Assembly (NCBI RefSeq): GCF_022775115.1 | Contig: NZ_JALFLA010000042.1 | Coordinates: 1 to 61,572, forward strand | Reading direction: 5' to 3' | Length of the DNA: 61,572 nucleotides | Source of the DNA: Agathobaculum sp. | Lineage (GTDB): Bacteria > Bacillota > Clostridia > Oscillospirales > Butyricicoccaceae | Shown here: one piece after another, positions 16,846 through 27,558 of the stretch | Layout of the letters: each line of letters starts with the position of its first letter | Position numbering within the stretch: the stretch's first letter is position 1 | Notes under the pieces: model-generated | Seen by the model: the letters and a program-made list of their open reading frames with translations, nothing else | Database searches by the model: none | Told to the model about the DNA's origin: nothing | Made by a program: the position numbers and the translations under genes

Positions 16846-18747
16846 GTGGCCGATATTACCGTACAAAACCTGACCAAATATTACGGCGATAAGCTGATTT
16901 TGAAGGACATCAGCTTTGACGTCCAGCCTGGGGAGAAGGTCGCCATCCTCGGCGCGAACGGTGCGGGCAAGACCACGCTGCTGCACATCCTGACCGGCCG
17001 CCTGCCCTACGACGGCGGCCATGTGTCCTTCGGACAGAACCGCACGGCGGGCGTGATCGACCAGATGCCCGATTTCGCACCCGACGCGACGGTCGAGGAC
17101 GTGCTTCGGCTGGCGCTGCGCGAGTCGGACGAGCTTGTGCGGGCGATGGACGAACTGACCGACGAGATGACCCGCCGGCCGGACGACGCTTCGCTTTTGC
17201 GCCGCTACGCGCGGCTGGAAACGCGGCTCGAAGCGCTCGGCGGCTATAACCGCGATTACGAGATCGACCGCGTATGCAACGGCCTTGCGATTCCCGCGGA
17301 AATGCGCGCGCAGCGCTTTGATCTGCTCTCCGGCGGGGAAAAGACGCGCATCAATCTGGCGCGCGTCATTTTGGAGCAGACCGATATCCTGCTGCTCGAC
17401 GAGCCGACCAACCATCTCGATATGGACGCGGTCGACTGGCTGGGCACCTATCTTGAGAGCTACCGCGGCACGGTGCTCATCATTTCCCACGATCGCTGGT
17501 TTATCGACCGCTGCTGCGCGCGCGTGATCGAGATCGAGAACTGCGCCTGCCATTTCTATCAGGGCAGCTATTCGTATTACGCGGTCGAGCGCGAACGCCG
17601 CCGCGCGGAGCAGCTCAAGCACCACGAGCACGAGCTGGCCGAGAAAAAGCGGCTCGAGGCCGTCGCGCGCACCATGCACGAGCACGGCACCGAGCATCTG
17701 GCCAAGCGCGCTGCGTCCATTGAAAAGCGCATTGCGCGCATGACTGTCACCGACCGGCCCAAGGCCGACAAGCGTATGACCGTCACCTTTGGCGACCCGA
17801 ACTATGAGACCGAGGAGCTTTTGAAGGTGCGGGATATTTCCAAGACCTATGACGGGCGGGAGATCCTGCGCGATATCAGCTTTACCCTCCGCAACCGTGA
17901 CCGCGTGGCGCTCTTGGGCGCAAACGGCGCGGGCAAGACCACGCTGCTGCGGCTGCTGCTGGGTGAGGAGCAGCCGGACACGGGCGTCATACGCCGGGGC
18001 GTCGGCCTGAAGCCCGCCTACCTGCCGCAGCAGGTGCAGTTTGCCAATCCCCACCGCAATTTGATCGACACGTTGATCTACGATAAGAACGTCTCCATGC
18101 AGGTGGCGCGCAACCGGCTTGGCTCGTTTCAGTTTTCCGGGGAAATACAGTATAAGACGGTGGAAATGCTCTCGGGCGGGGAAAAAAGCCGCCTGCGGCT
18201 ATGCGAGCTGATGTACGACCCGCTCAACCTCCTTATTCTGGACGAGCCGACCAACCACCTCGACCTTGCCTCGCGCGAGTGGATCGAGCAGGCGGTCGAG
18301 GCCTTTGACGGCACGCTGCTGTTCGTCTCGCACGACCGCTACTTTGTCGAGCGTTTCGCCACCCGCGTGCTGTATTTGGAGGACGGCAGACTGACCGACT
18401 TCGCCGGCGGCTACACGGCCTTTCTGGCCTACCGCGAGCGGACGGGAGCACCCGCTACCGCGCCGTCCGCGCCCAAGGCACAGGAGGACACGCCCGCCCC
18501 CTCCCCCAAGCCCCGGCGCGCGGGTGGGGCGAAAACCCTGCAAAAGCAGCTTGCCACGCTCGAACGCGAGGTCGCCGCGCTCGAGCGGCAGGCCGATACG
18601 CTCACGCAGCAGATGGCCGACGCGGCTTCCGATCCCGCGCGGCTGCTCACGCTGATGAGCGAAAAGGAAGCATGCGACGCCGCGCTTGCGGACAAGCTCA
18701 CGGAATGGGAGACGGCCGCCGCCGCGCTGGAGGAAATGCAGACATGA
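16846..18747 (+). CDS. ABC-F type ATPase (ribosome-associated)
   Basis: This protein of about 633 aa has two ABC ATPase domains and no membrane segment. Each has a Walker A GANGAGKTT (about residues 40 and 365), a signature LSGGEKTR or LSGGEKSR, and Walker B ILLLDEPTNHLD/LLILDEPTNHLD. Between them lies the charged linker of about 80 residues that contacts P-site tRNA in the family. The last 80 residues are a coiled coil (KTLQKQLATLEREVAALERQ) as in Uup/YdiF-type members. I start at GTG 16846, which has AAAGGGG upstream; ATG 16822 lacks a site. ABC-F proteins resolve stalled ribosomes or protect them from antibiotics; which applies here cannot be told. Confidence 0.9.
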   Translation: MADITVQNLTKYYGDKLILKDISFDVQPGEKVAILGANGAGKTTLLHILTGRLPYDGGHVSFGQNRTAGVIDQMPDFAPDATVEDVLRLALRESDELVRAMDELTDEMTRRPDDASLLRRYARLETRLEALGGYNRDYEIDRVCNGLAIPAEMRAQRFDLLSGGEKTRINLARVILEQTDILLLDEPTNHLDMDAVDWLGTYLESYRGTVLIISHDRWFIDRCCARVIEIENCACHFYQGSYSYYAVERERRRAEQLKHHEHELAEKKRLEAVARTMHEHGTEHLAKRAASIEKRIARMTVTDRPKADKRMTVTFGDPNYETEELLKVRDISKTYDGREILRDISFTLRNRDRVALLGANGAGKTTLLRLLLGEEQPDTGVIRRGVGLKPAYLPQQVQFANPHRNLIDTLIYDKNVSMQVARNRLGSFQFSGEIQYKTVEMLSGGEKSRLRLCELMYDPLNLLILDEPTNHLDLASREWIEQAVEAFDGTLLFVSHDRYFVERFATRVLYLEDGRLTDFAGGYTAFLAYRERTGAPATAPSAPKAQEDTPAPSPKPRRAGGAKTLQKQLATLEREVAALERQADTLTQQMADAASDPARLLTLMSEKEACDAALADKLTEWETAAAALEEMQT

Positions 18748-19505
18748 GCGAGCGCAGGCTATGGCTGGGGCTTGCCCTGCTGTCCACCGTGCTCGGCGCG
18801 GTGCAGCTGCCGTGGGCGCCGGCGCGTTTTGGCGGGGTGTTTCTGCTGGCGCTGGCCGCGGGCTGCGCGGGCGAAGCATGCATGCTGCACCTGCGGACGC
18901 GGCACAAGCTCTGCGCGACGCTGGCCGTGGCGGGGCGTGCTCTGTTTGCGCTGTTCGTCCTCTCGTTTGCCTATATCCAGCTGGTCGTGATCGGCTCAGG
19001 CTTACGCATGGATGCATACAGCCGCGAGAATGTGCCAAATACCGACTTTTTTCTCGTGCTCGGCGCACTGGTCAATCCGAACGGCCAGCCCTCCGCCGCG
19101 CTGGCTGCGCGGTGCGATACCGCAGCCGCGCTGCTCACGCAATATCCGAAAAGTCAGGCCATCCTATGCGGCGGGCAGGGCGCGAACGAGCCGCGCAGCG
19201 AGGCTGACGCGATGTTCGACTACCTGACGGCACGGGGCATCGACCCGGCGCGGCTGCACCGGGAGGATAAGTCGAACAACACCATTGAAAACATCCAAAA
19301 CGCGCGGGAGTTCCTCGCGCCGAGCGACCGCACAGCGGTCGTCACCAGCGATTACCATGTGGCGCGCGCCCGCGTGCTGCTGCAAAGCGCGGGACTTGAC
19401 CCCGTGGGCATACCCGCGCCCACGCCGTACCCCGGCCAGTGGATCAGCGTGCGCTGCCGGGAATACTGCTCCATTGTGGGGCTGATGCTGACCGGACGCT
19501 GGTAA
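18744..19505 (+). CDS. DUF218/YdcF-like membrane protein
   Basis: This 253-aa protein starts at ATG 18744, overlapping the ABC-F TGA (ATGA). Three hydrophobic segments in the first 85 residues precede a DUF218 domain (NTDFFLVLGALVNPNGQPSA, CGGQGANEPRSEADAMFDYL, VVTSDYHVARARVLL). SanA/YdcF-family proteins are linked to envelope integrity, and the biochemical activity is unsettled. Its place between a translation factor and prfA looks like operon convenience rather than shared function. Confidence 0.8.
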   Translation: MSERRLWLGLALLSTVLGAVQLPWAPARFGGVFLLALAAGCAGEACMLHLRTRHKLCATLAVAGRALFALFVLSFAYIQLVVIGSGLRMDAYSRENVPNTDFFLVLGALVNPNGQPSAALAARCDTAAALLTQYPKSQAILCGGQGANEPRSEADAMFDYLTARGIDPARLHREDKSNNTIENIQNAREFLAPSDRTAVVTSDYHVARARVLLQSAGLDPVGIPAPTPYPGQWISVRCREYCSIVGLMLTGRW

Positions 19506-19548
19506 GCAAAGACCATGGGCTTTCGACCGTCTGAGGGAGGTACACTTT

Positions 19549-20634
19549 GTGTTTGAAAAAGTAAAATCGCTGGCCGCGCGGCTGGACGAGCTGGAAATGC
19601 GCCTGTCCGCGCCCGACCTGTACGACGACCCCGGCCGGGCGGCAGCGCTGCTGCGCGAGCGCAACGAGCTTGCGCCCATCGTCGCGGTGTACCGCGCCCA
19701 CGAGGCCGCGCGGCAGACCATCGCCGAGGCGACCGAAATGCTGTCCGACCCCGATATGCGGGAGCTGGCGCAGGAGGAGCTGGCGCAGGCCAAGGAGGAC
19801 GCGGCGCGGCTGGCCGGCGAGCTGCGCATATTGCTGCTGCCCAAGGACCCGAACGACCGCAAAAACATCTTTGTCGAAATACGCGGCGGCGCGGGGGGCG
19901 AGGAGTCCGCGCTCTTTGCCGCCGACCTATACCGTATGTACACGATGTACGCGGCGGCGCGCGGCTGGCAGACCGAGGTGATGAGCAAATCCGAGACCGA
20001 GCTTGGCGGCTATAAGGAGATCGTGTTCCGCGTGGCGGGTGAGATGGTGTATTCGCGCCTCAAGTTTGAAAGCGGCGTGCACCGCGTCCAGCGCGTGCCG
20101 GAAACCGAGAGCCAAGGGCGCGTGCACACCTCGACCACAACGGTCGCCGTGCTGCCCGAGGCCGAGGAGATCGACTTTTATATCGACCCCAAGGATCTGC
20201 GCATCGACACCTTCCGCTCCTCGGGCGCGGGCGGCCAGCATATCAACAAAACCTCCTCGGCCATCCGCGTCACCCACATCCCGACGAACACGGTGGTCGA
20301 GTGTCAGGATGAGCGCAGCCAGCACAAGAACAAGGACAAGGCGCTGCGCGTGCTGCGCAGCCGCCTGTACGAAGCCGAGGTCGAAAAGCAGCAGGCCGCC
20401 ATCGCGGCCGACCGCAAAAGCCAGGTCGGCACGGGCGACCGCTCCGAGCGCATCCGCACCTATAATTTCCCGGAAAATCGCGTCAGCGACCACCGTATCA
20501 AGCTGACCATCTACAAGCTCGACCAGTTTTTAAACGGTGAGATGGACGAGATACTTGACGCGCTCATCGCCGCCGACACCGCGGAAAAGCTGCGCGCAGG
20601 CGGCCTTGCCGCGGATACCGGGAGTGTGTCATGA
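19549..20634 (+). CDS. prfA: Peptide chain release factor 1
   Basis: This 361-aa protein starts at GTG 19549 with GAGGGAGG upstream. It carries the GGQ peptidyl-tRNA hydrolysis motif (GAGGQHIN, about residues 226-233) and the tripeptide anticodon PET (about 184-186, in RVPETESQGR), matching the PxT of RF1 rather than the SPF of RF2. It should therefore terminate at UAA and UAG. This bears directly on the two in-frame UAG codons at 246 and 5780. The PrmC methyltransferase gene that often follows prfA is absent here; ywlC follows directly with an ATGA overlap. Confidence 0.97.
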   Translation: MFEKVKSLAARLDELEMRLSAPDLYDDPGRAAALLRERNELAPIVAVYRAHEAARQTIAEATEMLSDPDMRELAQEELAQAKEDAARLAGELRILLLPKDPNDRKNIFVEIRGGAGGEESALFAADLYRMYTMYAAARGWQTEVMSKSETELGGYKEIVFRVAGEMVYSRLKFESGVHRVQRVPETESQGRVHTSTTTVAVLPEAEEIDFYIDPKDLRIDTFRSSGAGGQHINKTSSAIRVTHIPTNTVVECQDERSQHKNKDKALRVLRSRLYEAEVEKQQAAIAADRKSQVGTGDRSERIRTYNFPENRVSDHRIKLTIYKLDQFLNGEMDEILDALIAADTAEKLRAGGLAADTGSVS

Positions 20635-21659
20635 TGCAAACACATCTATTATTGCCGGAAAGCGATGTAAACGCGGTGCAGATTGCCGCCGGCCTGATAA
20701 AGCAGGGCGAGGTGGTGGGTATGCCCACCGAAACGGTGTACGGCCTTGCGGCAAATGCGCTGGACGGGCGCGCGGTGGCAAAGATCTTTCACGCCAAGGG
20801 CCGCCCGCAGGACAACCCGCTGATCGTCCACATCGCGGACGCCACGCAGCTGAATACGCTGTGCCCCGCCGTGCCGCCGCAGGCCGCGCGGCTGGCTGAG
20901 GCGTTCTGGCCGGGGCCGCTGACCCTGATCGTGCCCAAGGCGGCCTGCATCCCGGAGGAGGTCTGCTGCGGGCTGGACACGGTGGGCGTCCGCCTGCCCG
21001 CGCACCCGCTCGCGCGCGCACTCATCCGCGCCGCCGGTGTGCCGCTGGCCGCGCCCTCGGCCAACCTGTCGGGACGGCCGTCCACGACAACCGCCGCGCA
21101 TGTGCTGCGCGATATGGACGGCCGTATCGCCGCCGTACTAGACGGCGGGCCATGCGGCGTGGGGGTTGAGTCTACCGTGGTCACACTCGCGCAGGACAGG
21201 CCGCGCCTGCTGCGCCCGGGCGGCGTTACACTCGAGCAGCTGCAAGGTGTGCTCGGCACGGTCGAGCTGGACCGCGCGCTGTATGAAAAGATCGGGGATG
21301 AGGCACGGGTGTCCGCGCCGGGCATGAAATACCGGCATTACGCCCCGAAAGCGCCTGTCACGGTCGTGCGCGGGCAGCCGCAGGCCGCGGCGGCCTATAT
21401 CAAGGCACACGCCGCCCCGGGCGACGGCGTGCTCTGCTTTGACGAATACCGGGACTGCTTTTCCGCCTGCGTAGTGGCCTGCTTCGGCGCGCAGGCCGAC
21501 CTTGCCGCGCAGGCGCGCGCGGTGTTCGACTGCCTGCGCGCGTTTGACGACACTGCCGTGCGGCAGATCTGGGCGCAGTGCCCCCCCAATGACGGGCTGG
21601 GACTTGCGGTCGCCAACCGCATCCAAAAGGCGGCGGGCTTCCGGACGGTCGACGTATGA
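20631..21659 (+). CDS. ywlC: L-threonylcarbamoyladenylate synthase (Sua5/YwlC type)
   Basis: This 342-aa protein has a YrdC domain (about 10-205: GMPTETVYGLAANA, KIFHAKGRPQDNPLIVHI, PSANLSGRPS) and a C-terminal Sua5 domain (about 235-342: SAPGMKYRHYAPKAPV). It makes threonylcarbamoyl-AMP from Thr, bicarbonate and ATP for the t6A37 modification of ANN-decoding tRNAs. It overlaps prfA by ATGA, a common pairing in Firmicutes. Confidence 0.94.
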   Translation: MMQTHLLLPESDVNAVQIAAGLIKQGEVVGMPTETVYGLAANALDGRAVAKIFHAKGRPQDNPLIVHIADATQLNTLCPAVPPQAARLAEAFWPGPLTLIVPKAACIPEEVCCGLDTVGVRLPAHPLARALIRAAGVPLAAPSANLSGRPSTTTAAHVLRDMDGRIAAVLDGGPCGVGVESTVVTLAQDRPRLLRPGGVTLEQLQGVLGTVELDRALYEKIGDEARVSAPGMKYRHYAPKAPVTVVRGQPQAAAAYIKAHAAPGDGVLCFDEYRDCFSACVVACFGAQADLAAQARAVFDCLRAFDDTAVRQIWAQCPPNDGLGLAVANRIQKAAGFRTVDV

Positions 21660-21712
21660 CAGGCCGAAAACCCAAAGCACCGCCCGCATATCCGGACAGA
21701 GGAAGTGGTAAA

Positions 21713-22318
21713 ATGAAAGTGATCGGTCTGACCGGCGGCAGCGGTACTGGCAAGGGCACGGTCGCGGCGCGTATGCGCGACCTTGGCGCGGGCTGGGTGG
21801 ATGCGGACGCAGTCTATCACACGCTGTGCCGCACGAATACCGAGATGCTGGCCGCGCTCGACGCTGCCTTTGGCGGCGTGCTGACGGCCGAGGGCGCGCT
21901 CGACCGCCCGAAGCTCGCGCAGCTCGTCTTTGCCGACCCGGCAAAGCGCGCGCGGCTGGGCGCGCTGACCGCCCCGTATATCCTGCGGGCATCCATGGAT
22001 GCGCTCGAAGCGCAGCGCGGCCATCCCATCGTGCTGCTTGACGCGCCGACGCTGTTTGACGGCGATTACCGCGCGCTCTGCGGGCCGGTGGTCGGCGTGC
22101 TGGCCGACCGCGAAACGCGGGTGCGGCGCGTGATGGCGCGCGACAGCATTTCCGAGCAGGCCGCCCGCGCCCGCATCGACGCGCAGCCGGACGACGGCTT
22201 TTTCCGTGCGCGGTGCGACTATATTCTGGAAAACAACGGCGATCTTGCCGCGCTGTGGCGGGACACCGATGCTTTATATGCTATTCTCATCAAAGGAGAT
22301 GGAAAAAATGACAGCTGA
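21713..22318 (+). CDS. coaE: Dephospho-CoA kinase
   Basis: This 201-aa protein has P-loop GLTGGSGTGKGTV (about residues 5-17) and the typical WVDADAVYHTL segment. It catalyses the last step of CoA synthesis. I start at ATG 21713 (AGAGGAAGTGG upstream) rather than the earlier in-frame ATG 21656. Its last codons overlap the start of the peptidase gene. The substrate-binding loop DAPTLFDGDYR replaces the more usual PLLFE, a mild divergence. Confidence 0.88.
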   Translation: MKVIGLTGGSGTGKGTVAARMRDLGAGWVDADAVYHTLCRTNTEMLAALDAAFGGVLTAEGALDRPKLAQLVFADPAKRARLGALTAPYILRASMDALEAQRGHPIVLLDAPTLFDGDYRALCGPVVGVLADRETRVRRVMARDSISEQAARARIDAQPDDGFFRARCDYILENNGDLAALWRDTDALYAILIKGDGKNDS

Positions 22319-23702
22319 ACAACTGTTTTACGACAAAAAAACCGGCTTTGACCGGCTGACCGACAGCGACAAGCACGCCATCCAGACCTATGCCGAGGGG
22401 TACAAGCGCTTTCTCGACGAGGCCAAGACCGAGCGCGACGCGGTGCGCGAGATCGTGCGCATGGCCGAGGCCAAGGGCTTTCGCGCGTGGACGCGCGACG
22501 GCGGCGTAAAGCCGGGCGACCGGCTCTATCAGGTCAACCGGGGCAAGGGCATCACGCTGGCCGTGATCGGCACGGAGAGCCTGCGCCACGGCGTACACCT
22601 GACCGCCGCCCACCTCGACGCGCCGCGCATCGACATCCGCACCGTGCCGCTCTACGAGGACAACGGTATGGCGTTCTTCAAGACCCACTACTACGGCGGC
22701 ATCAAAAAATACCAGTGGACGGCCATCCCGCTTGAGCTGCGCGGCGTGGTGTGCGTGTGCGAAAACGGTCAGGTCAAGACCGTGCCCGTGCGCGTGGGCG
22801 ACCAGCTGGACGACCCCAAGTTCGTCATCACCGACCTGCTGCCCCATCTGGCCAGCGAGCAAATGACCAAAAAGGCCACCGATATCATCAAGGGCGAGGG
22901 CATGAACATTCTCATCGGCTCCGCGCCGAGCGAGACTGTGGACGAAAAATGCGCGGACAAGATAAAGCTTGCCGTCATGGAGCACCTGAACCGCGCCTAC
23001 GGTATGACCGAGGCCGATTTCCTCTCGGCCGAGCTATGCTGCGTGCCCGCGTTCAAGGCGTGCGACATCGGCTTTGACCGCTCGCTCGTCGGCGCATACG
23101 GGCATGATGACCGCGTCTGCTCCTATCCCGCGGCGACCGCGCTGATCGATTTGCAGACCACGCCCGCGCACACCTGCGTCTGCCTGCTGGTGGACAAGGA
23201 GGAGATCGGCTCGGACGGCGTGACCGGGATGCAGTCCCGCGCGTTTGACACCTTTATTGACGACCTGTGCCGCGCTGAGGACGTGCTGACCGGCGAGTGC
23301 CTTGAAAACTCGGTCTGCCTGTCGGCCGATGTGTGCAACGCGTTCGATCCCAACTTCCCCGAGGTATCGGAAAAGCGCAACGATGCACGCATCAACTGCG
23401 GCTTTGCGCTGGTCAAATACACCGGCTCGCGCGGTAAAGCCGGCACGAACGACGCCCCGGCCGAGCTGATGGCACGCATCCGCTGCATACTGGACAAGGC
23501 GGGCGTCATCTGGCAGACCGGCCAGCTTGGCCGCGTCGATCAGGGCGGCGGCGGCACGGTGGCCATGTATCTGGCCAACCGGAATGTGGATACGGTGGAC
23601 GCGGGCGTGCCCGTGCTCTCGATGCACTCGCCGTTTGAGCTGATCGCCAAGCTCGACCTGTATATGGCATACAAGGGCTTTGCGGCGTTCTATCAGGACT
23701 GA
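22308..23702 (+). CDS. M18-family aminopeptidase
   Basis: This 464-aa cytosolic metallopeptidase has HLDAPRIDIR, VDKEEIGSDG, HDDRVCSYPA and SMHSPFELIAKLDLYMAYKG, the zinc ligand and catalytic blocks of the aspartyl-aminopeptidase (M18) family. ATG 22308 is chosen because AAAGGAG (22292-22298) is nine bases before it. It is the last gene of the operon beginning at the ABC-F gene and is followed by a perfect hairpin terminator. It probably releases N-terminal residues from peptides during protein turnover. Confidence 0.9.
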   Translation: MTAEQLFYDKKTGFDRLTDSDKHAIQTYAEGYKRFLDEAKTERDAVREIVRMAEAKGFRAWTRDGGVKPGDRLYQVNRGKGITLAVIGTESLRHGVHLTAAHLDAPRIDIRTVPLYEDNGMAFFKTHYYGGIKKYQWTAIPLELRGVVCVCENGQVKTVPVRVGDQLDDPKFVITDLLPHLASEQMTKKATDIIKGEGMNILIGSAPSETVDEKCADKIKLAVMEHLNRAYGMTEADFLSAELCCVPAFKACDIGFDRSLVGAYGHDDRVCSYPAATALIDLQTTPAHTCVCLLVDKEEIGSDGVTGMQSRAFDTFIDDLCRAEDVLTGECLENSVCLSADVCNAFDPNFPEVSEKRNDARINCGFALVKYTGSRGKAGTNDAPAELMARIRCILDKAGVIWQTGQLGRVDQGGGGTVAMYLANRNVDTVDAGVPVLSMHSPFELIAKLDLYMAYKGFAAFYQD

Positions 23703-23740
23703 GCAAGCCCCCCGCCGGACACGGCGTAACGATTGCAGCA

Positions 23741-23775
23741 AAAAAGTGCGAAAACACCGGTTTTCGCACTTTTTG
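23741..23775. terminator. Bidirectional terminator
   Basis: AAAAAGTGCGAAAAC and its perfect complement flank a short CCG loop. T-tracts on both strands serve the convergent peptidase and kinase-like genes. Confidence 0.9.
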
Positions 23776-23792
23776 TCGTTTGTGTGGGGCTG

Positions 23793-24878
23793 TCAGGCAA
23801 GGGGAGGCTGATTAAGGCAGCACAGCTCAAACTGCGCGACCGGGCAGCCCTCGTCGAGTATCATGGGCGCATAGGCATGCAGGTCGGCCAGCGCGTCGGG
23901 CAGGCGGGCAAGCGAAAAATGCAGCTCGCTGCCGCCGCCCTCGCGCGGCGAGAGCAGCAGCGTGCCGCCGTGCAGCTGGGCGACGCGCTGCACCAGCGGC
24001 AGGCCAAGGCCGGGCGTCGTACCCTGCCGCACCAGCGCAAGATAATCCTCCAGCGGCGCGGTGCGCTGCCAGCCGGAGAGCAAGCCCTCAAACAGCGCAG
24101 CGTCCAGCCCCGCGCCCCGGTCGGCCACGGTGACGGTCGCAAGCTCGCCGTCGCACCGCAGCGAAAGCGTGATATCGCCCCCGTCGGGCGTGGCCTGCAC
24201 GGCGTTGGTCAGCAGGTTATAGAGCGCAGTCTCGACCAGATGGCGGTCGAGCAGCATTTCGCAGCCGTCCGGCAGCTGCAGCGTGATGCGGCACCCGCAG
24301 TAGGCCGCGGTCTGCCCGGCGGTCTCCCGGCACAGGTCGGCAAGGTCGCAGTGCCGCAGGCGAAGCTGCTCGGTCAGCGGCGGGTCGTGCAGAAAATCCG
24401 AATGCGCCAGCATCCGCTGCATCCGCAGGCATTGCAGGCGCAGCCGCGCGGCCAGCGCGGGGTCGGCCACCTCATCGGCGCAGGCCATCAGCCCGCCGAG
24501 GTAGGTCAGGCTTTTGGTGTGCAGCACGCGCAGGCTACCGTCATACACGGCGCGGTCGTCGCGCAGAAAGGCGAGCAGCGCACCCTGCCGGTGGGGAATC
24601 AGCTCAAGGCGGTATTCGACGCCGTCCAGCTCCTCCCACACGCTGCGCGCGCTTTGCCGCGCGATGCAGTCGCGCAGCGCCTCAAGCGCCGCCGCGCTCA
24701 GGATCGGGTCTACCGGGTCGAGCGGCCGCAGGCCGGTCAAGCCGGCCGCGTGCCGGCTGCAGTTTTCCACCCGCCGCGCCGCGCTGACCGTGATCAGCGC
24801 CGCGTCGCGCAGCGCGGTGCGCTCGAGCAGCGCCAGCAGCGCGCCGCCGTCTGTTTGCGAGAAAAAGGGTTCCGCCAT
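23793..24878 (-). CDS. Soluble histidine-kinase-like ATPase without a clear H-box
   Basis: This 361-aa protein has no membrane segment. The C-terminal half is a HATPase domain with N-box NLLTNAVQAT (about 240), G1 DRGAGLD (about 270) and G2 TTPGLGLPLVQRVAQLHGG (about 305-325). Around 120-135 the dimerisation helix reads RVLHTKSLTYLGGL, where His is followed by Thr rather than Asp/Glu-Leu-Lys/Arg. It may therefore not autophosphorylate in the usual way. The N-terminal 110 residues may be a PAS-like sensor. No response regulator is adjacent. An orphan sporulation- or stress-type kinase is possible; nothing here decides it. Confidence 0.7.
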   Translation of the reverse strand: MAEPFFSQTDGGALLALLERTALRDAALITVSAARRVENCSRHAAGLTGLRPLDPVDPILSAAALEALRDCIARQSARSVWEELDGVEYRLELIPHRQGALLAFLRDDRAVYDGSLRVLHTKSLTYLGGLMACADEVADPALAARLRLQCLRMQRMLAHSDFLHDPPLTEQLRLRHCDLADLCRETAGQTAAYCGCRITLQLPDGCEMLLDRHLVETALYNLLTNAVQATPDGGDITLSLRCDGELATVTVADRGAGLDAALFEGLLSGWQRTAPLEDYLALVRQGTTPGLGLPLVQRVAQLHGGTLLLSPREGGGSELHFSLARLPDALADLHAYAPMILDEGCPVAQFELCCLNQPPLA

Positions 24879-24987
24879 GCTCTATCCTCCATATCCTCCA
24901 AATTCATGCGCTTTCTCTGTGTATTTTATGCCGGCGCGCATAAGGCGTGTGCGCGGCTGAAATACTATATTTTGTGTGATGTGCTTA

Positions 24988-25017
24988 TTATACCACCAGA
25001 GGGGTCGGCTTTGCAAA
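24988..25017 (-). promoter_or_regulatory. Promoter of the kinase-like gene
   Basis: On the minus strand TTGCAA (25012-25017) and a consensus TATAAT (24988-24993) are separated by 18 bp, about 110 bp upstream of the start codon. Confidence 0.55.
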
Positions 25018-25054
25018 GAAAAATATACAAAAACCCCATTGCGGACGACATTAA

Positions 25055-26176
<1,122 letters not shown>

Positions 26177-26253
26177 GCTTTCCTCCTCCGACGCACCGTT
26201 CCATCCGCCCCGCCCGCGCGGCGGCGGCAGGGACACTGTATAAGGCAAAAACC

Positions 26254-26299
26254 GCACCTCTTTCTCCAAGGCACAGCGCCGGGGAAAGAGGTGCTTTTT
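26254..26299 (+). terminator. gapA terminator
   Basis: GCACCTCTTTC (26254-26264) pairs with GAAAGAGGTGC (26284-26294), followed by TTTTT. Confidence 0.88.
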
Positions 26300-26359
26300 A
26301 TGCTGTTCTTTTGTCCTGCGCTGTGCTATACTGAAAGCAAGCAAGAAAGGATGAATGCT

Positions 26360-27481
26360 ATGCAAGAAGCCAAGGTTTATTTTGCGGATTTCCGCACGAC
26401 GCTGACCGAAAACCTTCAGCAAAAGCTGACCCGCCTGATGACCGCCGCCGGCATGGGCGAAATTGATTTTGACAGGAAGTTCACCGCCATCAAGATCCAT
26501 TTCGGCGAGCCGGGCAACCTCGCCTTTCTGCGCCCGAACTGGGCAAAGACCGTGGCCGATTTCGTCCGCGCGCGCGGCGGCAAGCCGTTTTTGACCGACT
26601 GCAACACGCTCTATGTCGGCGGGCGAAAAAACGCGCTCGACCATATCGACAGCGCCTACTTAAACGGCTTTACCCCCTTTTCCACCGGCTGCCATGTCAT
26701 CATTGGGGACGGGCTGAAAGGCTCGGACGAGGCCTATGTCCCGGTTGAGGGCGGCGAATATGTCAAGCAGGCCAAGATCGGACAGGCCATCATGGACGCG
26801 GACGTGTTCATCTCGCTGACCCATTTCAAAGGGCATGAGCAGGCCGGCTTCGGCGGCTGCCTGAAGAATGTCGGCATGGGCTGCGGCTCGCGCGCGGGCA
26901 AGATGGAGCAGCACAATGCGGGCAAGCCGCAGGTCGAGCCGGCGCCCTGCATCGGCTGCGGCACCTGCACACGCATGTGCGCGCACGACGCCATCACCAT
27001 CACAGCAGGCAAGGCGCATATCGACCATGACAAGTGCGTCGGCTGCGGCCGCTGCATCGCCGTGTGTCCGACCGACGCGATCGGCTGCGCGTTCGACGAA
27101 TCGACCGTCATCCTCAACCGCAAGATCGCGGAGTACACCAAGGCAGTCGTGGCCGGACGGCCGTGCTTCCATATCTCGCTTGTCATCGACGTTTCGCCTA
27201 ACTGCGACTGCCACGCCGAAAACGACGTGCCGCTCGTGCCGAACATCGGCATGTTCGCCTCGTTTGACCCGGTCGCGCTCGATCAGGCGTGCGCGGACGC
27301 GGTGAACGCCGCGCCCGTCAACCCCAACTGTCTGCTGCACGATGTACACGAGCACCACCACATCGACGACCCGGACGACCACTTCCACGCCGCCCACCCG
27401 GACACCTGCTGGCAGGCCGCGCTTGAGCACGGCGAAAAGCTCGGTCTCGGCACGCGGGCGTACCAGCTGATCCGCATCTGA
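26360..27481 (+). CDS. DUF362 protein with two [4Fe-4S] ferredoxin motifs
   Basis: This 373-aa protein has an N-terminal DUF362 domain (FGEPGNLAFLRPNWAK, LTDCNTLYVGGRKN, HFKGHEQAGFGGCLKNVGMG). A 2x[4Fe-4S] ferredoxin insert (CIGCGTCTRMC at about 195, CVGCGRCIAVC at about 225) precedes a second half of DUF362. Several related proteins are annotated simply as 4Fe-4S-binding; an electron-transfer role is likely but the partner is unknown. I take ATG 26360, nine bases after AGAAAGG. It is monocistronic, with terminators on both sides. Confidence 0.85.
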   Translation: MQEAKVYFADFRTTLTENLQQKLTRLMTAAGMGEIDFDRKFTAIKIHFGEPGNLAFLRPNWAKTVADFVRARGGKPFLTDCNTLYVGGRKNALDHIDSAYLNGFTPFSTGCHVIIGDGLKGSDEAYVPVEGGEYVKQAKIGQAIMDADVFISLTHFKGHEQAGFGGCLKNVGMGCGSRAGKMEQHNAGKPQVEPAPCIGCGTCTRMCAHDAITITAGKAHIDHDKCVGCGRCIAVCPTDAIGCAFDESTVILNRKIAEYTKAVVAGRPCFHISLVIDVSPNCDCHAENDVPLVPNIGMFASFDPVALDQACADAVNAAPVNPNCLLHDVHEHHHIDDPDDHFHAAHPDTCWQAALEHGEKLGLGTRAYQLIRI

Positions 27482-27497
27482 ATTTGTAAAAGAAAAG

Positions 27498-27557
27498 GCC
27501 GCGCAGGCTCGTCCTCCCTTCCCGGAGGCAAGCCTGCGCGGCTGCTGTTTTTTCGCG
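27498..27557. terminator. Terminator between convergent genes
   Basis: GCCGCGCAGGCT pairs with AGCCTGCGCGGC, followed on the plus strand by TGCTGTTTTTT. It serves the DUF362 gene; aroF converges from the right. Confidence 0.85.
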
Positions 27558-27558
27558 T

